Origin: Ephemerocybe angulata
Lineage: Eukaryota > Basidiomycota > Agaricomycetes > Agaricales > Psathyrellaceae
Assembly (NCBI GenBank): GCA_013368325.1
Contig: JAACJK010000164.1
Location: 868,001 to 932,000 of the forward strand
DNA: 64,000 nucleotides
Direction of reading: 5' to 3'
Below are positions 12,020 to 22,574 of this stretch, piece by piece. The translations under genes were made by a program, and so were the position numbers. The notes under the pieces are model-generated. The model searched no databases, was not told where the DNA came from, and saw nothing but the letters and a program-made list of their open reading frames with translations. Position 1 is the first letter of the stretch. Every line of letters starts with the position of its first letter.

Positions 12020-13168
12020 ATGGCACACCGTGGCGACGACCTTGAGGACGACTTCGTCCTCGATGAGCTCGTTGAGCTCTCAGAAGAGGAAGGTTCCATA
12101 CACGAAATCGATGATGATTCAAACCACGAAGACGAGGAGGAGGCAGCTCCTTCCGCACCAGCAGCCTCGACGACTTCAGACCCCTCGGTACTTTTGAAGA
12201 AACGTAAAAGAAGGGAAAAAGAGAAGGAGAAAAAGCTCAAGGTGCGCCTTGGATAGCGCGTCTAAACCTGGCGCTATGGAACCGACCAGCCCTCCCCATG
12301 TAGAAGCGGAAGATCGCCGAAGCAACCGCGCCGCAGCAACAGGGATCCGTCGCTGCGCAGAGTCCAGACGCCCTCTCAGAATACCTTTCGACGATGCAGA
12401 AAAAGACATACAAGGATATGTCAGATTTTGAACTCGACGACATACGGATACCTGGTAAGCCTCTCCGTTAAACGCCACTGTTAGACGCTGAATTGAATGA
12501 CTGAAGCCCCTCATCACTAGCCTCCGCGATTGCGGACACTACATCATGGACCGGCGAAAGGACTCTTGATAACCTGACTGAGTTCATCATGAAAGGTACC
12601 GTCACTATGTTTTCAAATTCATCAAGTTTCAAATGTCCTAAATAAACTGCATCCATCAGCTCTCCCCACCCTCCACACGCGAATGGGTCAACGACCGAAA
12701 AACAATGGCGCCCCGACGATGCTGTTCATTACGAGTGCCGCACTTCGTGTCGCAGACGTAACACGTATCCTTCGAGATAAGCGCCTGCGAGGAGAGAAGG
12801 GTGGCGAGATCGCAAAGCTTTTCGCAAAACACTTTAAGCTCTCCGAGCATGTCGATTACCTTCGAAGAACCAAGATTGGAGCGGCTGCAGGTACACCGGG
12901 GAGAATTGGCAAACTTCTGACTGAGACAGGCGAGCATCCCATTCTCAAAATTCCTGAGATACGAGACTAACGGATCTCCTCGGAGACAGGATCACTCGCC
13001 GTTTCTGCTCTTACGCACATCATCCTCGACGTTACATTCCACGACGCCAAGAACAGAAATGTCCTTGAAATTCCAGAAACTCGGGATGAAGTCTTCAAGA
13101 CTGTTCTTGGGGCACCTACAGTGATGAAAGGCGTCAAAGAAGGGAAAATTCAAGTCATTCTGTTTTGA
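12020..13168 (+). CDS. CMS1: Cms1-type small-subunit ribosome biogenesis protein
   Basis: Cms1 belongs to the 90S pre-ribosomal complex. The acidic N-terminus (MAHRGDDLEDDFVLDELVELSEEEGS) leads into a Lys/Arg/Glu helix (LLKKRKRREKEKEKKLKKRK). After introns come ALSEYLSTMQKKTYKDMSDFELDDIRIP and TSWTGERTLDNLTEFI. The helicase-like core then follows: GAPTMLFITSAALRVADVTRILRD, VAKLFAKH-type AKLFAKHFKLSEHVDYLRRTKIGAAAGTPGRIGKLL, and after a last intron GSLAVSALTHIILDVTFHDAKNRNVLEIPETRDEVFKTVLGAPTVMKGVKEGKIQVILF. Introns follow KEKKLK, DIRIP, FIMK and TETG. The last one has GC-AG ends (12930-12989). The stop TGA is 13166-13168. Confidence 0.88.
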
Positions 13169-13534
13169 ACTCAACTACATCAGCTGTACTATTTGATTGA
13201 TAACCTGAGTGGGTGCAAGAAACCTCCAACTACTGCGTCTTCTATCATAATCCATGGGTCTGTAGATGCCCACATAGTAGTTCTTGTGCCGGAGATCTCG
13301 GTGCTAAGCTGGGCGCTTATCGGCGCCGATCAATTTTAGACTAGCGCTGGCGGTTCACTCGTTGGTCCTATAGGCTATAGATGCCTCGAAGACTAACCAT
13401 AAAGTCCAGCGTTAGCCCTTGTTCCCTGTGTACTGGAACTCGCGATATAATTTGTAGAAAGTGTGAGAAGTACAACAGTGATATAGAAATACAAGCAGGG
13501 AGTGGAGGATGTGATGACCATTGGCGAGGCAGTT
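13169..13534. other. intergenic, convergent 3' ends
   Basis: A 366-base spacer lies between the 3' ends of CMS1 (plus) and NYN gene A (minus). It contains the palindrome TCGGCGCCGA near 13321. I see no coding signal. Confidence 0.45.
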
Positions 13535-14045
13535 TTAGCGATAGCTAGGATGAAGAGAAACATATGCACGGGAAATTCGAATCAAGAGACCGATCTCGAT
13601 TGCCCCACCTAAATACTTTTCAAGCTGATCACTGTCGCTCCCTAACCCAGCTTGAGCATACAAATTTGCTTGTCGTTTCGGCAACTCTTCGCCTAATGTC
13701 TTCCGTGTTACTTTCCACCTCCCAGTTGCTTGAACCTCCTTCATGAAAGTGACCAGTACGCGGTAGTGAGTCGGAACCCCAGATGGAACGAACGATGGTG
13801 CCATGTTTGGATGAAGGGAAAAGAATCGCCCTGAGTCTTTCAACAAGATCCCAGCCTTGATAGCAGCCTTGAGGTACCTCTTTACCGGGTCGCGCGCAGT
13901 GTCGCAACCAGCTTCAGAAAAAACGTTTGGTTGTCGCTTGGGAAGCTGTGACGCGAGCCTTGCAGCATGAATGCTTTTCTCCCCAGCTTTGTTATAGTGC
14001 TTCATGAGACTGAGCAGGACTTTGAAATGGGGAGCGACTGTCGGG
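13535..14045 (-). repeat. two tandem LOTUS-like protein units in gene A
   Basis: The unit at 14045-13802 (VAPHFKVLLSLMKHY to RFFSLHPNM) and the unit at about 13785-13535 (PTHYRVLVTFMKEV to AYVSLHPSYR) align along their length: hydrophobic helix, L-x-x-x-LPKRQ, F/Y-x-x-AG, Y-L-x-x-A-I, then SLHP. They are diverged at DNA level. Confidence 0.7.
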
Positions 14046-15337
14046 CGATCTAAAATTGCTGCAATGGAGGAGGACCCTTGAGCTTTAGAGCTTGGGGATT
14101 GGTAGTTGACTGGAAACTCCTCGATACTCTCTGGTTGCCCTACAGATTCGGTATCGGACTGTGATGATAAGGATTGTTCATCGTCCTGAGGGCCACCGCT
14201 TACAACGGGGGCCGATGAACTCGGTCGCTGTACATGGTCCAAACCATTGCCTTGCGCAGAGAATGCCGATTGTCCTACCAATTTGTTGAAGGGAAAGGCG
14301 TCGTCGAGCTGGGTTTGCTGGTAGGGCATTGTCATTTCGCTCGGAGATAATGAAGTCTGCTCGGGGGTCGCAGGTGGCAAAGCGTTACCCACGTATGCAG
14401 TGTGGCGCTCCGCAGGAATGTCATGGAACGGATCCTCCATCGCAGAAGTGGATGCGCCTCGTTTGCGAAGCAAGTAGTCCTCAATGTTCACTTCCTTCTC
14501 TGTCGTCACCGAATCTGACACAGGGAAGTTGGATGTTTCCGATATGTGCTTGTGGGTGGGCTGTGGGAAAGGCTGTTTAATGGGAGTGTTGTTTGTAGGG
14601 TCCACGAGGTCCGCTTCATAGCGCACATCTCCACACTCGTTAGTGGTGTCTCTTCGTAGCTGATGGGTGCTTCTCGACTGTGTAGGCTCTTTGGACCTCT
14701 GTGGTTGTGGAGGAGAACTTTCCTCCTTCACGACACCAGGGGACCAAGCAAACCATATCGGCACTTGTGCGATAAGACTTGAGGTCGACATTTGCTCTGG
14801 AGTCAGGAGAACAACACGGTATTCCCGCATACGCAGTACGGAGAGGCAGTAAGCAAATGCGGTCTCCGCGGTGATCAGGATAAGGGTGGTGGTGGACGGC
14901 GGCCTTTCAAAGGCGTAAGCTAGCATGTCGACTGGACATGAATAGCGAGCGCTGTAAGCCAACACTGATTATATCGATCGAGGAGTCGTTACGAACCTAT
15001 GAGCATCCTGTCTGCCACATCTTTTCTCCCAGGAACATCGGTCAAAGACACTCCAGACGACTGCATCTCTGAGCGAAGAGGGAGCGCCCGCCCATTCGAA
15101 ACGGCGGCATTGTAGTCCGATACAGCGAGGTAGGCCTTGAAAGACTTTATGGCGCCAAACTGCAGTGAAAACGACCGAATCCTGTCTACAAGTGCGAACC
15201 CCGAAGACTCTGCTTCGGCGGGGCAACTGTCTATCGGATGGTGATGAGCACTGGCTGCCCATTCAGTGGGGTGATTAATATTTAGAAGCCTCACCGAAGT
15301 CCCAGAATATGGCTGTCTCTTTGAGTGAGTGGCCCAT
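13535..15337 (-). CDS. NYN-domain protein with two C-terminal LOTUS-like units (gene A)
   Basis: Three exons (15337-15295, 15230-14997, 14931-13535) give 557 residues from ATG 15337. The N-terminus (MGHSLKETAIFWDFDSCPAEAE to about residue 145) is an NYN domain of the MARF1/limkain type, a PIN-like RNase fold. Visible acidic positions are Asp13 (FWDF), Asp88 (KDVADRM) and Asp94 (VDMLAYAF). The fourth, usually Asp in an S-x-D motif, is Glu115 (ITAETAF). A Ser/Pro-rich linker follows. Two units of about 80 residues (about 388-469 and 475-557) share LVxxMK, LPKRQ, AG and a final SLHP, and resemble LOTUS/OST-HTH winged helices. RNA binding and cleavage are inferred from this layout. The protein is nearly identical to gene B through the NYN domain. 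It ends YVSLHPSYR. Confidence 0.85.
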
Positions 15338-15884
15338 AGCAGAGTGTTCAGGGAGGACAGGTGCAAAGTATAAGAATGGCCAGCCATGTGTGCCCCTGAA
15401 GGCAATGTTGCGAGGTGGCTGTACTGTGCTTAACCAGGTAATCGATACAGCGCCAAAAATAGGCGCTTACGACGTTAGGTATGTCCTGATAGGTTATGCA
15501 GCATGGACTGTGGTGGTCATACATACTAGCTGCGTAATGGGGTGCTTGAGATGAGGAGGAACGCATGCATCATCCGCGACGATGGCTCGTACCCTTGTCA
15601 ACTGCCCTGCTCAAGGTATTTATTGAGTACTTTGAATGTGCTTCTGAAAGATGGCCCACGAGTTCACTGAGATATAAAGATGTCGGATTTATGTAAAAAC
15701 CGTGCAAAACCTGCTATCCTTGTACCTACCGTCCTACTTATACGGTGTTACAACGATATATATGTCACAAGATAAATACGAACAAGTCCCGGAAACTGAA
15801 ACTGGAGGCCCCTTCAGGTTGCATCCGATGAGGGGTCCTTGAAAGATATGTAATGAAGTTGGTATCTCTCGCGATCAAATGCCG
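15338..15884. promoter_or_regulatory. promoter of NYN gene A and 3' flank of gene B
   Basis: This stretch holds the upstream region of gene A and the 3' flank of gene B. The first 130 bases upstream of the ATG can be aligned with the upstream region of gene B, so the A/B duplication took in the promoter. The shared hairpin element is listed separately. I see no gene in the rest. Confidence 0.5.
15450..15468. promoter_or_regulatory. hairpin-like palindrome upstream of gene A
   Basis: AGCGCCAAAAATAGGCGCT has perfect 6-base inverted arms around a 7-base centre, about 112 bases upstream of the gene A start. The same 19 bases occur at 19296-19314 upstream of gene B. A transcription-factor dyad site is the likely meaning; this is inferred. 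Confidence 0.5.
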
Positions 15885-17399
15885 CTACCAATATGTGGGA
15901 TGAAGAGAAACATAATCAGCGTTGTCACGAACCAGTATGCCAGACTGTATCGCAGTATCTGCGTACATTTTGAAAGGTTTACTGTTGGCCGACAACCCAG
16001 CTTGGGCGTAAACGTCGGGCTGCCTCTGGGGCAGCTGCATGCCTAGGTCAGACCTCCACACAGTTGTTCTTCCTGCGGCTCTCGCCTTTTTCATATATTG
16101 GACGAGCACCTCGTATTGCGGGGCGACGGTGGGCTGTGGAGTGCTGAGGGGAAGGGAAACTAATTCGTCCGAGTCCCTGATCAGCACTCCAGCAGCAATC
16201 GCAGCATCGATGTAGTTCCGCAGCGGCTTAGATGAACTACCATAGCCAGCCGTAGCATATACGTCTGCTTTCCTCTTGGGCAGGTCTACTCCAAGCTTCG
16301 CCCGATTAACGCTTGTCTCCCCTTTCCTGCGGTAGTCCTCCATCACAGCTATAACGACATTAAACTGAAGAAGGGCCGCTTCGTGGCTGGAGATGCTCGG
16401 TGTGGGTGTAGACGAGGGTAGCGCTGGAGGTAACACAGAAGGCCCTGGCGCTGGTACTGGAGGCGGTGATGATAAGGGTGGAGCTGGAGGTGGATCTCTG
16501 GGAACTGAGCCCTTGGACTTTTGCAAAAGTCTAGGATGAAGGACAACTGTGAATGCTGAGTCCCTCACTAGGATATCAGCGCCGACTGCGGCCTCGATGT
16601 ATAACCGGATTGCGTCGGAAGTCCCCGGTGGAGAGAAGTCGAATGGACGCCGATTGAGCAGCTGCTCTGCAAGGGACGAGAGAAAGACGCTCGGCTGACC
16701 ATAATACTTGGCATAATAATGCATTACCGCGAGGATTGCGTCAAAAGTTGGAGCGACTAGACCATTTGATTTGGTTGAAGACGGTATGTGTGGCGTTGGT
16801 GGAGTGGTAGTCTGCTCAGAAGATTTCGACGATAGCATGTTGGGATGAAGGGAGAAGCATTCTGTCGAGTCCTTGACAATAACTCCAGCCCCAATCGCAG
16901 CTTCGAGGTACATGAGAAGTGTGCCACAGCCAGCTTGGGTATAAACGTCAGGCTTCCGTTTGGGCAGCTGAGCTCCAAGCTGTGAGATCTTCACGCTCGC
17001 TTGCCCAATCTTGAGGTAGAACTCCATCACACTGACGAGTATTTCGAAATGGGGTGCAACTACCGGACGAGGAGAGGGACCTGCTACTGCTTTGGGTGTA
17101 GACGGCGAAGGGATACTGGTAATCGGAGATTTTGGCAGGAGCATGTGTGGATGAAGAGATACGTAGAACTTCGAATCATTGACCAAGATATTGGCCTCGA
17201 TCGCGGCGTCGATGTACTTCACCAATGGCGCAACGCCGTCGATGATGGTGGGCCCGGTTTGACTGTAGACATCGGGGTCCCGTCTTGGCAAGCGAACACC
17301 CAGCTCAGCGCGGTTTACACTAGCCTCTCTGTTGAGCTTCTGGAACTCCTCCATCACCTCTACGAGTACTTCGAAGTGAGGGGCTATCGCCGGACGGAC
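15885..17399 (-). repeat. five tandem LOTUS-like protein units in gene B
   Basis: Units lie at about 17399-17142, 17075-16835, 16765-16528, 16385-16147 and 16135-15885. Pro/Ser-rich spacers separate the first four; the last two nearly abut. Shared features are the opening VAPHFEVLV-like helix, the LGxxLPKRxPDVY core followed by AG, the YIDAAIxAGILVxDS helix-turn and the SLHP ending. Divergence between units exceeds that between genes A and B in the NYN part, so the array is older than the A/B split or evolves faster. Confidence 0.75.
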
Positions 17400-19175
17400 A
17401 GAGGGGCCTGAAATTGAAGTAGTGGCTCCTGGGGCTTCAAGACCCAAGTCAGAGGGCAAGCATTCCGCGCACATATCTTGGGCCGCATTCGCGGTGGATA
17501 GCGTAGAGGACTGTGACGATGTGTCCGCAAGGAGAAGCGGCGGAGTGGGTGAGGGAGGTGCCTGAGGCTCGAAAGTCGGAGGTCTCTGAGAGAATGAAGG
17601 CACTTCTAAGTCTTCATGGGCTGGTGAAGGCGACCTATGGCAGCGATCGTCGCCCTCTGGCTGCGGAGGAAGTGTCGGTGTATTTGGCGGAGGGTAGGGC
17701 ATTGACGGGAGGAAAGCGTTTGGGACAGAATCGTGTGAAAGTGGGTATTCTCGATTGTCACTGTCGATAAGGACAACGGGTTGCAGAGACAAGGAAGCCT
17801 CGCCCGCTGCTGCCAGTGAGTCTTCGATTTCCAATTCGGGGGACCATCGCTCGGCTGGTTGCGATAGTCGCCCTGGTGAGTGAACATGCTGCGGTGGGGA
17901 GTGCGAGTAGACTGGAGGGCTGTCTAAATCGTGTTCCTGCTTTATTGGCAAAGCATCGGGTGGGCATGATGAAGCGCGTGTTGACTCGTTTTGTCTTCCA
18001 TCGCCTAGATCTGTAGTGCATGATGCTTCGGAACTTGTATAGTGGTAAGCGCTTATCTCCTGAAGTCGCTTAACATGATCATGGTGGTCGCTCTCTGACG
18101 ATGGAGAACTTGAAGGTGGGGAATCCGAGTCCAGGCTTGACCTGTCGACAGAACCTATGCTGTCAAATTGGGTCTTTTGCTTGGGTAATTCCTCCGGCGT
18201 AGTAGGTATAGCGGTTGATAAAGCGTTACCCGCCTCCCTAGTGTGGCGCTCCGCGACAGTGGGGAGAACATGGAAGAGATCCTCTGCTGCAGAAGTCGCT
18301 GTGTCTTGTTGGCGAGGTAGGTAGTCCTCAATATCCACTTCCTCCTCTCTCGTTGCCGAATATGACACTGGAAAGGTGGAAGCTGCTGATAAGTGTGTGT
18401 CGGTGGGGTTAAGGAGAGGCTGTTTCGAAGTACTGTTTGTAGGCCCCACGAGGTCCACCGCACGGGGCACAGCTGTGGGCTCCTTGGTAGCATCTCCTCG
18501 TGGCTGAGGCGTGCTATACGTTTGGGTAGGTTTCTTGGGCCTCTGAGGTTGTGGAGGAAGATCCTCCTCATCCACGACGTCAGGGGCCCAGTCAAAACAT
18601 ATCGGCACCTGGGCGATAAGACTGGAGGTCGACATCTGCTCTGGAGTCAAGAGAGCCACACGGTATTCACGCATGCGCAGCACCGATAGGCAGTAGGCAA
18701 ATGCGGTCTCCGCGGTGATCAGAATGAGGGTGGTGGTTGAAGGTGGCCTTTCAAAGGCGTAAGCCAACATGTCGACTGGACATGAATGGCGAGCGCTGTG
18801 AGCCATTACCGCATATATCGAGCGAGAACACATTACTAACCTATGAGCATCCTGTCTGCTACATCCTTCCTCCCAGGAACATCGGTCAAAGACACTCCAG
18901 AGGACTGCATCTCTGAACGAAGAGGCAGCGCCCGCCCATTCGCGACGGCGGCATTATGGTCCGTAACAGTGAGGTAGGCCTTGAAGGTCTTTATAGCGCC
19001 AAACTGGAGCGCAAATGACCGAATCCTGTCTACAAGTGTGAACCCGGAAGACTCTGCTCCGGCGGGGCAACTGCCTATCGGATGGTGATGAGCACTGAAC
19101 TTTCAGGGGTGCGCTTAGGCAAGCCATCTCACCAAAATCCCAGAATACGGCCGTCTCTTTGAGGGAGTGGCCCAT
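15885..19175 (-). CDS. NYN-domain protein with five C-terminal LOTUS-like units (gene B)
   Basis: The largest of the five NYN paralogues: three exons (19175-19133, 19074-18841, 18775-15885) and 1055 residues from ATG 19175. The NYN domain (MGHSLKETAVFWDFGSCPAGAES to about residue 145) has Asp13, Asp88 and Asp94; as in gene A the fourth acidic position is Glu115. Residues 150-545 form a disordered Pro/Ser/Glu-rich linker. It keeps a motif also seen in gene A (VDIEDYL, then EDLFHVLP and AERHT). Five tandem units of about 80 residues follow, at about 551-637, 659-739, 763-842, 889-969 and 973-1055, each with a leading hydrophobic helix, LPKRxPDVY-AG and a closing SLHP-type strand. Units 3 and 4 are the most altered (VVLHPRL; VSLPLS). 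The extra units could widen RNA binding or act in self-association. Intron sites match all other family members. Confidence 0.85.
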
Positions 19176-19410
19176 AGCAGAGTGTTCAAGGGAGACAACA
19201 AGAATGAAGAGGCATGTGTGCCCCTGAAGTCGTGGTAATCATGCGACCGCTGCTGATCGAGGTGGCGGTACTGCGCCTGATCAGGTAATCACTTCAGCGC
19301 CAAAAATAGGCGCTTAGTCTCCTTTTTCCACGTATCGAAGCGTTCTTCTGGGGAGTCTACTGTCTCGATACGTTATAGTAGCATATATTGTAGTGATAGT
19401 ACATAAATGT
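19176..19410. promoter_or_regulatory. promoter of NYN gene B
   Basis: This short spacer lies between the gene B start and the gene C stop. It is partly homologous to the gene A upstream region and carries the same hairpin palindrome at 19296-19314. Confidence 0.5.
19296..19314. promoter_or_regulatory. hairpin-like palindrome upstream of gene B
   Basis: This is an identical copy of the 19-base inverted repeat seen upstream of gene A (arms AGCGCC / GGCGCT), about 121 bases upstream of the gene B start. Flanking bases differ more than the element does, which hints at constraint. Confidence 0.5.
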
Positions 19411-21513
19411 TCAGTGGTACTTGGGGTGAAGAGAGACGTATGTGCTATTCGCGGTGATGATTCCCTCGTTAACTGCCTGCTCAATGTATTTCTTGAATGC
19501 TTTGGTCCCGGAGACCCCGGCTTGAATATAGATGTCTGGTTGGCGCTTCACCAGGACTGCACCCAAGTGCATTCGGTTCACTTGCTCATTCCCTTGGCCG
19601 CGGGATTCCCTCATGTAATCCACGAGGGTGACGAAATGCGATGCGACAGCGACAACGGGCGTCGGCTTGATTATGCCTGTGGGTCCTGCTGTCGAACTAA
19701 CAGATGTGGACGGGGTAGGGAAGGAAGGTGCGCTCGCCCTCAACGTCGACGGTTTGAAGGCGAGGGCAGGGTTAGACTAGGAGACCTTTGTCAGAGGACA
19801 GAATATGGCACATAAGGGGCTTCAGGACTCACTGGTTCCTTTAACTGAGGTAAGACGAGCTTCGGTGGCGGTGGGCTCATTCGCGAGGAAGTCTGAGGAA
19901 GAGGCTTGCTGCCTGCAGCAGGGGTAGCAGTAGCACCAAAACTAAAGCTAGTTGGTGCAGGACCACCTTTCCCGCTGGGAGTGCTTGAGTCTTGAAACGC
20001 TGTGCTGGTGGTCGAAGCCGCGATACTCGCTGGGGGCGTGAGTGGGAAATCTGGTGCCGACATACTCCTCGTCCTGGCCGGCGATAGTGGAGGGGGAGGA
20101 GAGAACGATAATGGCGTAGGCTCCAGCAACTTCTTCGTAGAGATTGGAACAGGGACAGGGCCGTTGGATGTCGTCGCTGAAGGTTTTACTGTGATATTCG
20201 ACGCCGTGCTGGGGACTTTCTCCAAACCAATTGGTTGCGGGGTTCCTGGGGGTATCCCTGCGTTTCGGCCAAGGACACTTGAGCTCCTGCTATTCGTAAA
20301 GCTAATTCTATCCCCTGGATGAGGGCTCAGTAAGGATGGCATAGCACCCAAGGAGCTGGGTGCAACGAAGGGGAGCGTTGCATTCCGGCCGAGGACGCTC
20401 GCGCTCCTGGAATTCGTGAAGCCACTCCTATCTCCTGGGCGAGGACTCGGCACAGATGGCGCAGTGCCCAAGGAGTTGGGGATAAAGTAGAACCCAGGAG
20501 GAGTTGAGAACGTCATCGACCTGGCACGCGACCTGGGACCATCGAAACTATCCCTGTCCACTCCCTTGCCTTTGTCCTTCGGCGGCGTCACGGCCACATA
20601 GTCCTCCTCCTCCTCTTCAACGCGTGCCTTCGGCGTCTGGTAGACTTGGTCGTCGCCCGAAGTCGACGATAAAGATGACTGGGATCGAGGGCTTCCAGGT
20701 GAGGGCGTCCGAGTCGTGGGAGACAGGGAAGCACCTTTTGGAGCGCCTGCAGCTCCAGGTCCTACCAGGCTGACGTTCGCAGCAAACTCGTCGCGAAAGG
20801 CTTGAATTGTGGAAGATGGGAGAGCGTCACTAGGTGCGGTGGGACTGCGATCGTCGCAGTACTGTCTTGGCGAGGGCGCCCTGAATGATGCACGCCGACT
20901 CCGGGCGATTGGGTGAGGTACTTCGCTTCGCCACTGGTCGGCTTCATCCTGAAGCATGGTCGTATCGACTTCTCCGTCGAGATGGAACTCGAACAGACTA
21001 CAGTGACTATTTCCTGGAGAGAGAATATACGTCTGGAACCCTCGCGCCCTGAGGAGGGATACCCCATAGCAAATGTCAGGGTCGGCGGAGATAATGAGCA
21101 TCGCGTGGTGTGTTGATGTTTCGTCGAACGCATGACAGAAGGCGTCGACTGCAATATGTGTTAATACACGCAGATCAGCACGGTTTCACGACCTACCTAG
21201 GATCATCTTGGTTGCCGATCCAATACGGCCACTAGACGCTGTGTCGACCAGGGTAACGCCAGCGCACTGTAATTGAAAGCGGAAAGCTGGAGAAGGCGCA
21301 TCGTCGCCACTAATATCCAGGTATAATTTGAGGCTCTTCACGGTGCCCATGCGGTCAGCACCAGCTCTGATAGCGTTGACAACCTCGAAGCCAGACAAGC
21401 CTGGTTCTGGTTTGGCAGAGGCTAAGGAGGCCAATTAAGCGAGGGAATTACACTGCAGTCAAATGCCACTCACCGTCCCATAGGACAGAAACAGAACAGT
21501 GTTCGTCTTCCAT
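19411..21513 (-). CDS. NYN-domain protein with one LOTUS-like unit (gene C)
   Basis: Four exons (21513-21474, 21421-21197, 21148-19833, 19776-19411) give 648 residues from ATG 21513, starting MEDEHCSVSVLWDASAKPEPG. The NYN domain has Asp13 in the LWD motif and Asp111 in the ISADPD motif. At the middle acidic site of types A, B and E (KDVAD) it has Thr84 (SATKMI); Asp90 (VDAF) is kept. The linker is long and Pro/Ser-rich, with an acidic run EEEEED and a short tandem duplication (two copies of a block containing GDR-FTNSRS-SVLGRNA). One LOTUS-like unit sits at about 566-648 and ends YVSLHPKYH. It is closest to gene D, not to its neighbours A and B. Introns 1 and 2 match the other paralogues; intron 3 is unique to C. 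Confidence 0.83.
20255..20450 (-). repeat. short tandem duplication in the gene C linker
   Basis: Two adjacent copies of about 40 codons read PSPRPGDRSGFTNSRSASVL and then SPHPGDRISFTNSRSSSVLG, each followed by GRNA. They lie in the disordered linker, so this is a local in-frame duplication rather than a domain. Confidence 0.6.
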
Positions 21514-21921
21514 TGGAAGCTTGAGAGGAATGTTGAGGGAGAAAGAGACCCACAATATCCAATTTTTATACTGCTTCGCACATCCCATACGTTTTCCACA
21601 TGCCTATGGTGGGCACCTGCTCACAGCGTGCTCTTGCTTCAAACACGCCTCCTACTGCCATTACACATATCACGTTTTGGAAACAGTGCAGGATGCTTCT
21701 ACAAGATAGGGCGATCCATTGTCGAGGAACTTGTGTCGGGCTTCGTTGACACACGATCGAAGAAAATTCTTGCAGTCGAGCGACCTGTGAGAGCCATGAA
21801 CAAGGGTCGAGTAAGCCAGGAAAGCGCGTGTCCGTAGCCGAGTCAATTTGCGAGATGAAATAGTGCTGGATTAGATGATGCGAAAGCTATAGGTACAGTA
21901 AATAGGAAAGAAAGCAATGAA
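21514..21921. other. upstream region of gene C and 3' flank of MRPL31
   Basis: A 408-base spacer. A plus-strand frame runs through most of it but starts inside gene C and has no family features. The hairpin palindrome of genes A and B is absent. Confidence 0.45.
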
Positions 21922-22409
21922 TCAGAAACCCTTGGGATTTGTCCGCAGAGTCAACTGCAGGAGACAGCGGAACGGAATGAGTGCGTTTGAACCGCGGAGA
22001 AGGGATGACACACGCACCCTTGTCCATTTTGGCACCTTATGAATACCCTTCCTGTATCCCTTTGCCGTTGCTGAGAAGACTGTGTACTTGTCCTTCGCAG
22101 GCATCTCGTGTTCCTTCGGAAGTTCGAGGGCGCGTTCCTGTCGGCAGAACTGGGGTTGAAGATAGGAACTAGGACATGAGACTGAACACGCACCAGCGAA
22201 CCACACTGCACACCACTTGCTCTAACTGCCTCGATCACAGCGTCCACCTTCTTCAGTCGTGACCGAGCATTGGCCTTGCGCGTAACCGAAAGCTTCCAGG
22301 GGGTTTTCCTGAGAGTGACATCAGAACGCCGTTGAACACGAATAACGAGGAGGACTGACCAAAGAAGACCACCAGACGCTACGCTCGTAGCTCGGAAGGC
22401 ACCAAACAT
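21922..22409 (-). CDS. MRPL31: mitochondrial ribosomal protein L31 (MRPL31 type)
   Basis: A large-subunit mitoribosome protein. Four exons join as [17 protein letters not shown] / [38 protein letters not shown] / [44 protein letters not shown] / [10 protein letters not shown]. The motifs PW-LS-TRKAN, LPKEHEM-DKYT-FS and [21 protein letters not shown] are typical of fungal L31. Each intron has GT-AG ends and conserved frame. The ATG is at 22409 and the stop at 21922-21924. It diverges from SF3A1, which starts 166 bases away, so the two probably share a promoter. Confidence 0.9.
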
Positions 22410-22574
22410 GTTGCAGACAGTGGAGGAGGTCGGGGGTTGAGCGCAAGTTCGCCGCCAGCGCGCCTGCTCGGCAAATATTTACCGTGGGAAGCGCTAGTAT
22501 AATCCCGCGTCAACTCAGCACTCTAACGACTTCCTGTCTCGTCTAGCTTTAGCTTCAACCACCACCACCGAATC

